NCBI GenBank assembly: GCA_965653225.1
Contig: CBFGZI010000068.1
Location: forward strand, 1 to 19,726
DNA: 19,726 bases
Source of the DNA: JALZDI01 sp965653225
GTDB taxonomy: Bacteria; Actinomycetota; Actinomycetes; Propionibacteriales; Nocardioidaceae
Reading direction: 5' to 3'
Part shown: piece after piece, positions 14,601-19,726 of the stretch
How positions within the stretch are numbered: the stretch's first letter is position 1
Layout: each line of letters begins with the position of its first letter
Made by a program: the position numbers and the translations under genes
Notes under the pieces: model-generated
Told to the model about the DNA's origin: nothing
What the model saw: the letters and a program-made list of their open reading frames with translations, nothing else
Database searches by the model: none

Positions 14601-14879
14601 CTCGACGTCGACCCGGGCCCGCCGCTCGGCACGGGCGCCGGTGGCTACACCGACCTCGAGGTCACGCTGACCGACGGCGCCACGGTGCTGCTGTACACCG
14701 ACGGGCTCGTTGAGGACCGCCGCCTGCCCATCGACGAGGGTCTGGCCACCCTGGCCGCGGCGGCGACCATGTCACGCGAGCCGGAGCTGCTGTGCGACCG
14801 CGCGCTCGTGGCGCTCGGCCGGGACAGCGAGCACGACGACGACACCGCCATGCTCGCTGTCCACTTCGGCGGTCTCTGA
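11649..14879 (+). CDS. RsbW-like ATPase + GAF x3 + RsbU/SpoIIE PP2C phosphatase
   Basis: This 1076-residue cytosolic regulator has four parts. First is a HATPase_c anti-sigma-kinase domain (about 5-120; N-box LTELVTNATLHG with E42 and N46, G-box GRGLMLVEAL at 90-99). Second is a helical region without a named domain (about 150-325). Third are three GAF sensor domains (about 329-480, 506-655, 673-840), each led by a helix, the first two with HVTASLA. Last is a PP2C/SpoIIE phosphatase (about 850-1075) with GGDWYDV (D882), GDVMGRG (D900), SAGHLPPL, YTDGLVE and DDTAM (D1064, D1065), so the Mn/Mg-binding aspartates are intact. In partner switching an RsbW kinase phosphorylates an anti-sigma antagonist and RsbU removes the phosphate; here both activities are in one chain. 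No sigma or antagonist gene is adjacent, so targets lie elsewhere. Ligands of the GAF domains are unknown. Confidence 0.92.
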   Translation: MHTLQLHDEPDAVPAARHFLRERLRGTPLEQRSADSELILTELVTNATLHGTPPVTVGVQVSADRARFEVSDASAGVPIGLVQNPEAMTGRGLMLVEALSDRWGVDRRDGGKLVWAEVGLTVTEPEHDPTVTMPVRPAVAGDHDGVAARTDVPEYTIELGDVPTDLLVSAKAHVDSIVREFALVLSGAASGQTAAVSADMARLIDAVTSRFANARESIKRQALAAAAAGEGRTRLVLTLPLSAADAGREYLEALDEVDAYARAARLLTLETPPQHRAFRRWYVNSLVDQLSALARGDQPPQAPTFEQFLLDELEIVALAHRATDRSARLQHVTASLAGAISTEDVAKVAVSQGVEAIEASGGALLVPAENGRFDVLASIHYGDELLETMCERGVAAQLPAAVAARSGEAVWIESPEQRDEMFAELRRIEPDMLAVCAIPLSLAGRTLGVFRLSFASPHLFDEEERAFVLAFSAQVGQALERAELYNSERFARAVAETAVGRLNRLNHVTASLAAASDVQQISAIVAEQAARTLGATISALCLVEGEDTLRTVQMQGTQPGTYGQWLTFPLSADLPASEAARENRTVVVHSRAELESRYPLLAGLAPQDNSLVCVPLSVSGHAVGALSLTFGSSYVVDDDSVNLLMAIGRQCALAIERAYLVSAERQARHRSGFLADSTARVASSLDPEETMENLSDLIVPELADWSAVYLSDEVGRVVIATAKHREPALTLAMRSLLKQSSIDLGEAGDVGEVMYSGRRLRYAEITAEQQKEVFALFGGAPIEELRANSVLAVPFVRQERILGLLVMARTHGTYSDTELMLAAELADRAAVALDNATRFLRERDAALTLQRSLLPQALPDVSGLAMARRYFPGATGTNVGGDWYDVIPLESGRVALIIGDVMGRGLRAAAVMGQLRAIARAHVYADLAPAEVLARVDTELMRLEQEQIATALLALLDPATGTLTVASAGHLPPLVRTDDGAVEFLDVDPGPPLGTGAGGYTDLEVTLTDGATVLLYTDGLVEDRRLPIDEGLATLAAAATMSREPELLCDRALVALGRDSEHDDDTAMLAVHFGGL

Positions 14880-14896
14880 CCGCTGCCCACTTATCG

Positions 14897-15526
14897 TCAG
14901 GATGCCCTGAATGACTTGACGGGCGAGAGCCCGCTCTTCGCCGTGCCGGTACGCGACGTCACGCGGAACGAGTAGGTCTTTCCGCGGGTGACCGCCACCG
15001 GCTTCGATGCCGCACCGAAGACCGCGCTGGGCGCGCTGGTGTTGCTCTTCCAGACGCGCCACGCGCCGGTGCCGACGCGGTACTGCACGTCGTAGGCGTT
15101 ACCCGTGTTGGACGCCGCGGTCGCCCACTTCACCGTGAACGGCAGGCCGCTTGGAGCCGCCGCCACCTGCGGCGCCACGGTCACCACGCCGACCATGGTG
15201 CCGCCGTTGACGCCGTGCTTGCGGCAGTGGTAGGCGAACGTTCCGGCCGAGAAGGTCCTGGTGAAGTCCACGCCTGCGCGCGGGGCGCCGGTGTCGAACA
15301 GGCCCTGGTCGGAGGTGACACTGTGGTCGGCGACGCCCGACGCCACCCAGTGCACGTTTCCGCCGGGAGCCGCGTTGACGGCTCGGGGGCTGAAGAACTT
15401 TCCGTCGTTGACGTCGACGTTCGCGGTGGCCGCTGACACGGCCGAAGCCAGTACGACGGTCATGACTGCGCCGAGCCCGGCTCCTCGGGCGACGCGGCTG
15501 CGGATGGATGACGTGTGTATGCGCAT
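14897..15526 (-). CDS. Secreted cupredoxin (plastocyanin-like) with C-terminal Fn3 domain
   Basis: This 209-residue exported protein has a signal peptide (1 to about 34, cleavage near SAATA), a blue-copper cupredoxin domain (about 35-118), and a fibronectin-III-like domain (about 124-207, with YDVQYRVGTGAW and YSFRVTSRT). Type 1 copper ligands are H68 in ADHSV, C101 in YHC, H104 in RKH and M111 in GGTMVG. It may carry electrons or bind copper outside the cell. The ATG at 15526 follows GGAGG by 10 bases; the longer form to 15592 is unlikely. Its stop is 17 bases from the stop of the convergent PP2C gene. A link to the copper-dependent lysyl oxidase 10 kb away is only a thought. Confidence 0.9.
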   Translation of the reverse strand: MRIHTSSIRSRVARGAGLGAVMTVVLASAVSAATANVDVNDGKFFSPRAVNAAPGGNVHWVASGVADHSVTSDQGLFDTGAPRAGVDFTRTFSAGTFAYHCRKHGVNGGTMVGVVTVAPQVAAAPSGLPFTVKWATAASNTGNAYDVQYRVGTGAWRVWKSNTSAPSAVFGAASKPVAVTRGKTYSFRVTSRTGTAKSGLSPVKSFRAS

Positions 15527-15720
15527 GGTCGGGATGCCTCCGTGTCCCTTGTCCAGCAGTGATGGGAACGGACGCTGGCTCGACGCATGCAAAGAAGTCC
15601 CCGTTGTCGAGCTGCCCCCCAGCGGCCGCGTTCGGTGCCATCAACGTAGGAAAGGGGTGTCAACGCCGCGTCAAAGTGTGACTACGCCAAGTATCGAGAA
15701 ATCGTCAGTGAGACGCTTGC
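15527..15720 (-). promoter_or_regulatory. Upstream region of the cupredoxin gene
   Basis: No gene is seen here. On the - strand, TTGAC occurs at 15674-15670 and 15663-15659, 11 bases apart. The second is part of a good -35, TTGACA (15663-15658), but the matching -10 position (15640-15635) reads TGGCAC, a poor fit. The GGAGG RBS lies just before the gene. The promoter is uncertain. Confidence 0.3.
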
Positions 15721-15748
15721 CGGCAGGACCGCAACCGCGGTCCTGCCG
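15721..15748 (-). terminator. Terminator hairpin of the second subtilase gene
   Basis: CGGCAGGACCGC (15721-15732) and GCGGTCCTGCCG (15737-15748) form a perfect 12-bp stem with an AACC loop, 12 bases beyond the subtilase stop. No T-run follows, as in many actinobacterial terminators. Confidence 0.75.
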
Positions 15749-15760
15749 ACAGCCCCCTGC

Positions 15761-17014
<1,254 letters not shown>

Positions 17015-17085
17015 GGGTCCTCGCAGTGGGGAGTAGTTCGGATTACCTAGTCAGATCGTGCTACCCACACCGGGACAAACCCATA

Positions 17086-17104
17086 GGACCATGGTCCCGG
17101 GACC
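17086..17104. promoter_or_regulatory. Overlapping palindromes upstream of the second subtilase
   Basis: GGACCATGGTCC (17086-17097) and GGTCCCGGGACC (17093-17104) are two perfect 12-base palindromes sharing GGTCC, so GGACC half-sites alternate in orientation three times. They lie 72-90 bases upstream of the subtilase start and could be an operator. The rest of 17015-17168 shows no gene; a weak TAGGTA on the - strand (17051-17046) may be a -10. Confidence 0.3.
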
Positions 17105-17168
17105 AGACAGACACCCCCGAACAGCGCCATTCGGGCACACCGTCGACGTCGTGCCGATGGCCGATGGG

Positions 17169-17241
17169 CGCCCCAGGCAGGATTCGAACCTGCGACCTAC
17201 CGCTTAGGAGGCGGACGCTCTATCCCCTGAGCTACTGGGGC
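17169..17241 (-). tRNA. tRNA-Arg (anticodon CCT)
   Basis: The 73-base gene folds into a full cloverleaf on the - strand: acceptor GCCCCAG/CTGGGGC, D stem GCTC/GAGC, anticodon loop CTCCTAA with CCT at 17208-17206, T stem GCAGG/CCTGC with loop TTCGAAT, and discriminator G. It reads AGG arginine codons, rare in this GC-rich genome. The outermost anticodon-stem pair is a T-T mismatch. CCA is not encoded. No copy of its 3' end is visible elsewhere, so there is no sign of an inserted element. Confidence 0.97.
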
Positions 17242-17348
17242 AGGGACCGCAACAGCGTACCGGCCGCCCGTACGGCGGTTCCGGCTGCGTAGGGCATCCC
17301 GGCGACGGTCGCCGCGCGGGCCGGATGCGGGGGTGTCGGCGGCCCCTC

Positions 17349-17378
17349 TTGCCGAGACGCCGTTTTCGCGGATATATG
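17349..17378 (+). promoter_or_regulatory. Putative promoter of the M28 aminopeptidase gene
   Basis: TTGCCG (17349-17354) and TATATG (17373-17378) are 18 bases apart. Transcription would begin near 17385, leaving a leader of about 70 bases. Bases 17242-17348 hold no gene I can support. Confidence 0.5.
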
Positions 17379-17391
17379 GAGGTGACATCTT

Positions 17392-17420
17392 GTGGCGGCC
17401 CGCGTACACCGGGTAGCCAC
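17392..17420 (+). promoter_or_regulatory. Hairpin in the M28 leader
   Basis: GTGGC (17392-17396) pairs with GCCAC (17416-17420), and CCCG (17399-17402) with CGGG (17410-17413), across a GG/TA internal loop. It starts close to the predicted transcript start and ends before the AAAGGAG ribosome site (17444-17450). It may stabilise the mRNA; no known riboswitch class is recognised. Confidence 0.3.
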
Positions 17421-17457
17421 GCTCGGGGGATGTTCACACAGGCAAAGGAGCTCCCCG

Positions 17458-19092
17458 GTGTCGAGGCCCATCCGTCCCACCGTCGTCGCAGCGACCCTCG
17501 CGGCGACCGCGGCGCTGGCGCTGCCGCTGTCATCAACAGCTGCCGCCGGTCCCGCCGCAACTATCGCCAGCACCAACGTCGGCGCGACCGCTACGGGCAC
17601 CGCCGCCGACTCCGCCCAGCTCGAGCAGCGGGTCACCGTCGACGGCGTCATGCGCCACCTCGAGGAGCTGCAGGCGATCGCCGACGCCAACGGCGGCATC
17701 CGTGCCGCCGGAACCGCCGGCCTCAACCAGTCCGCGGACTACGTGGCCTCGCAGATGCGGAGCGCCGGCTACGACGTCACCGAACAGCAGTTTCGGTTCG
17801 ACTTCTTCCAGGAGACGGCCGACCCGGTGCTCGCGCAGACCGCACCGGACGCCACGACCTACGTCAAGGGCACCGACTTCGTCACGATGACCTTCTCCGG
17901 CTCCGGTGACGTCACCGCACCGGTCGAGCCCGTCGACCTGGCCCTGGCCACTCCGGAGACTTCCACCAGCGGCTGCGAGGCGGCCGACTTCGCCGGGTTC
18001 CCGGCCGGCGACATCGCGCTGATCCAGCGCGGCACCTGCACCTTCGCCGACAAGGCGACCAACGCGGCCGCCGCCGGCGCTGTCGGCGTCATCGTGTTCA
18101 ACCAAGGCAACGGCGCGGACCGAACCGGGCTGCTCAACGGCACGCTCGGCGGCGACGTCGTGGACATCCCGGTGGTCGGCACGACTTTCGCGCTGGGCCA
18201 GGACCTCGCCGACGCCGGCACCACCGTGCACATGTTCACCCAGACCCTGTCCGAGCCCCGTACCACCACGAACGTGATCGCGGAGACCCCCGGCGGCGAC
18301 CCCAAGAACGTCGTGATGTTCGGCGCGCACCTCGACTCGGTCACCGAGGGTCCCGGGATCGAGGACAACGGCACCGGCAGCGCGACCATCCTCGAGGTGG
18401 CCAGGCAGATGGCCGGCGTGGAGCCGGTCAACAAGGTGCGGTTCGCCTGGTGGAGCGCCGAGGAGCTCGGCCTGGTCGGGTCGACGCACTACGTCGACGC
18501 GCTGACGCAGCGCCAGCTCAACCGGATCGCGCTGTACCTCAACTTCGACATGATCGGCTCGCCGAACTACATCCGCGGTGTCTACGACGGTGACGGCTCG
18601 TCGTTCGGCCAGGCCGGACCGGCCGGCTCCGCCGCGATCGAGTCGCTGTTCGACGACTACTTCGCCGGCAAGGGGCTGCCCTTCCAGGGGACGGCGTTCG
18701 ACGGACGGTCGGACTACCAGGCCTTCATCGACAACGGCATCCCGTCCGGCGGGCTGTTCACCGGCGCCGACGAGGTCAAGACCCCGGCCGAGGAGGCACT
18801 GTACGGCGGCGTCGCCGGCTCCATCCTCGACCCGTGCTACCACCAGGCCTGCGACAGCATGTCCCCGGTCGCCGACGGCGCCGACCGGGCCGTCTACCGC
18901 GAGCTGCGCCGCGAGAACGGCCTGCAGGGCAACATCTCCACCGACGTGCTGGACACCAACGCCGACGCGGTCGCACATGCGGTGATGACCTACGCCTTCG
19001 ACACCACCAGCGTCACCGGCAGGAACGGGACCGCTGCGAGTGCCGCCTCCGCGCCCGTGCGCACGTCCACTCAGGGGCACAGTATGAGGTAG
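17458..19092 (+). CDS. Secreted M28 zinc aminopeptidase with PA domain
   Basis: This 544-residue exported peptidase has a signal peptide (1 to about 30), an N-terminal lead, an inserted PA domain (about 135-260) and an M28 catalytic domain (about 270-512). Both zinc sites are complete: H291 in AHLDSV, D303 in EDNGTGS, E335-E336 in WWSAEELGLVGS, D364 in NFDMIGS and H462 in YHQACDS. C460 and C465 probably form the disulfide seen in the Streptomyces griseus aminopeptidase, which it resembles (M28 Y/W type). It would remove N-terminal residues from peptides, such as those released by the two subtilases. The GTG at 17458 follows AAAGGAG by seven bases; the in-frame start at 17392 is inside the leader hairpin. 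The C-terminal ~30 residues are Ser/Thr/Ala-rich with no extra domain. Confidence 0.94.
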   Translation: MSRPIRPTVVAATLAATAALALPLSSTAAAGPAATIASTNVGATATGTAADSAQLEQRVTVDGVMRHLEELQAIADANGGIRAAGTAGLNQSADYVASQMRSAGYDVTEQQFRFDFFQETADPVLAQTAPDATTYVKGTDFVTMTFSGSGDVTAPVEPVDLALATPETSTSGCEAADFAGFPAGDIALIQRGTCTFADKATNAAAAGAVGVIVFNQGNGADRTGLLNGTLGGDVVDIPVVGTTFALGQDLADAGTTVHMFTQTLSEPRTTTNVIAETPGGDPKNVVMFGAHLDSVTEGPGIEDNGTGSATILEVARQMAGVEPVNKVRFAWWSAEELGLVGSTHYVDALTQRQLNRIALYLNFDMIGSPNYIRGVYDGDGSSFGQAGPAGSAAIESLFDDYFAGKGLPFQGTAFDGRSDYQAFIDNGIPSGGLFTGADEVKTPAEEALYGGVAGSILDPCYHQACDSMSPVADGADRAVYRELRRENGLQGNISTDVLDTNADAVAHAVMTYAFDTTSVTGRNGTAASAASAPVRTSTQGHSMR

Positions 19093-19169
19093 CCGTCCCG
19101 GCCCGGGCGCTTCCGGAGCGAGCAAACCGGGCGGGTCGCCGTTGAGCTCACTGGGCGAGCTCACGAGCC

Positions 19170-19207
19170 AGGAGGTCCCGCCGCCCGCGGGCGCGGCGGG
19201 ACCTCCT
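19170..19207 (+). terminator. Strong terminator after the M28 gene
   Basis: AGGAGGTCCCGCCGC (19170-19184) and its exact complement (19193-19207) form a 15-bp stem with an 8-base loop, followed by a T-containing stretch (TTGGCTGTCTGTGT). It lies 78 bases after the stop and is a typical intrinsic terminator, perhaps active in both directions. Confidence 0.8.
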
Positions 19208-19300
19208 TGGCTGTCTGTGTCGTCGGGGGCTGCGGTGGTGGTTGGGCTCGGTCGGTGCGGTGGGTGTTGGGGCCGCGGGTCTTGCGCAGGCCGGGTCGGA

Positions 19301-19630
19301 TGGCGCGGTGCGGTTGTGCGTTGGTGCCGGTGGGGGCTGGTTAGGCGGAAGTTGCGCTGTGGCTCGGCGTGGGTGCGGCCGGTGCGGTGGGCGCGGGGTG
19401 GTGGCAAGAGCCGCCGACGTGCGGTGGGTGGAGAGGCACCGGCCGGTGCCCGCGGCGCCACATGCCATGTATCCGGGTGTGGTGGGCGCCTTCCCGAGGC
19501 GTATGAGCCAAGCGGAGCGCCCACGCGCCATGTCACCGGATCTTGTGGGGGCCGCCGCCAGAGACGGTTGGCCGGGCCGGCGTCGAGTGGCGCGGTGCGG
19601 GGGCCCCGCCTCCTCGGGTGGCGCGTTGCG
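19301..19630 (+). repeat. Three dispersed copies of TGGCGCGKTGCG
   Basis: TGGCGCGGTGCG occurs at 19301-19312 and 19588-19599, and TGGCGCGTTGCG at 19619-19630. The third copy is part of the inverted repeat at 19618-19669. GC-rich composition raises the chance of coincidence, but a 12-base identity is notable in 330 bases. Confidence 0.4.
19464..19553 (+). repeat. Imperfect 27-base direct repeat, 63 bases apart
   Basis: Segments 19464-19490 and 19527-19553 match at 21 of 27 positions, both starting GCCATGT and continuing with CCGG and GTGGG. Between them lies the inverted repeat GTGGGCGC (19482-19489) / GCGCCCAC (19517-19524), which has a 27-base loop. The arrangement suggests a small composite repeat unit. 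Confidence 0.45.
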
Positions 19631-19669
19631 TAGGTCTGATGTCCGGTTTGTCCCACTGCAACGCGCCAC
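19618..19669. repeat. 12-bp inverted repeat near the window end
   Basis: GTGGCGCGTTGC (19618-19629) is exactly complementary to GCAACGCGCCAC (19658-19669), with 28 bases between. It could form a long-loop hairpin, be a binding site, or be the end of a small repeat element. No T-run follows. Confidence 0.55.
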
Positions 19670-19684
19670 TGGATGGTTCGGCTC

Positions 19685-19716
19685 GGGGGGGTTGGGGGGA
19701 GGGCACCGGCTCGGGG
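19685..19716 (+). other. G-quadruplex-like tract
   Basis: Four G-runs occur in 32 bases: G7 (19685-19691), G6 (19694-19699), G3 (19701-19703) and G4 (19713-19716), with loops of 2, 1 and 9 bases. This fits a quadruplex-forming pattern on the + strand. Function is unknown, and the next gene is outside the window. Confidence 0.45.
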
Positions 19717-19726
19717 CCTCTGCGGC

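Larger units (their letters stand above)
19208..19726. other. Non-coding, repeat-rich, G/T-skewed right end
   Basis: No convincing gene is found in these 519 bases. Open frames on both strands encode low-complexity Pro/Arg/Thr or Gly/Arg/Trp chains without domains or RBS. The + strand is strongly G and T rich. Several repeats are listed separately. The window ends before any next gene, so this may be the spacer before a gene outside the window. Confidence 0.5.

Noticed and set aside
17169..17241. tRNA-Arg as an integration site for a mobile element
   Set aside because: No integrase, no second copy of the tRNA 3' end and no phage genes are visible on either side.
17533..19656. 707-residue open frame antisense to the M28 gene and spanning its terminator
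   Set aside because: There is no recognisable domain or RBS, and the zinc-ligand motifs on the + strand show where the real gene is.
19148..19669. 173-residue - strand frame in the right-end spacer
   Set aside because: It is low-complexity Pro/Arg/Thr without domain or RBS, and it crosses the strong terminator hairpin. The repeats explain its apparent internal similarity.

Overview
The window reads as chromosomal DNA from a high-GC actinobacterium. The evidence is the very high G+C with G/C at third codon positions, GTG starts, genes whose -10 box lies only 7 bases before the start codon (leaderless transcripts), several secreted proteins, and an anti-sigma-kinase/PP2C regulator of the kind common in this phylum. 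The gene set suits Nocardioidaceae, Kribbella or a similar group, but the genus is an inference. No phage, insertion sequence, CRISPR array or integrase was seen. Gene order is loose, so this looks like ordinary chromosome with some accessory secreted functions.

Left part (1-5423, all + strand): a two-gene operon encodes a MoxR/Mg-chelatase-type AAA+ ATPase and a VWA-domain protein, matching in size and order the mycobacterial pair Rv0958-Rv0959. A 287-base structured gap follows, holding a short arginine/proline-rich ORF and two near-identical Shine-Dalgarno-bearing hairpins. Next is a 2H-phosphoesterase-fold protein in which both catalytic HxT motifs are replaced by arginine motifs. Four 11-base direct repeats (CTGACG plus five bases) begin at its stop codon and precede a leaderless gene for a secreted lysyl-oxidase-like copper amine oxidase that keeps all cofactor residues.

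Middle part (5424-14879): a 988-residue cucumisin-type subtilase (+) converges on a small lipoprotein and a SAM methyltransferase (-). Divergent from the methyltransferase is a stand-alone FMN-dependent glutamate-synthase-domain protein (+). It is followed by a 1076-residue multidomain regulator with an N-terminal RsbW-like ATPase, three GAF domains and a C-terminal RsbU/SpoIIE-type PP2C phosphatase.

Right part (14880-19726): on the - strand are a secreted cupredoxin-Fn3 protein, a second subtilase of bacterial type and a tRNA-Arg(CCT). On the + strand is a secreted M28 aminopeptidase with a PA domain and all zinc ligands. A perfect 15-bp terminator hairpin closes that gene. The last ~500 bases carry no convincing gene but contain several direct and inverted repeats and a G-quadruplex-like tract.

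Taken together, two subtilases and one aminopeptidase could form an extracellular protein-degrading set, and the lysyl oxidase and cupredoxin are two exported copper proteins. The PP2C protein is a candidate stress or sigma-factor regulator. I see no single new multi-gene system. The points most worth a second look are the 11-base repeat array with the leaderless lysyl oxidase, the catalytically altered 2H protein with its repeated SD hairpin, and the repeat cluster at the right edge.
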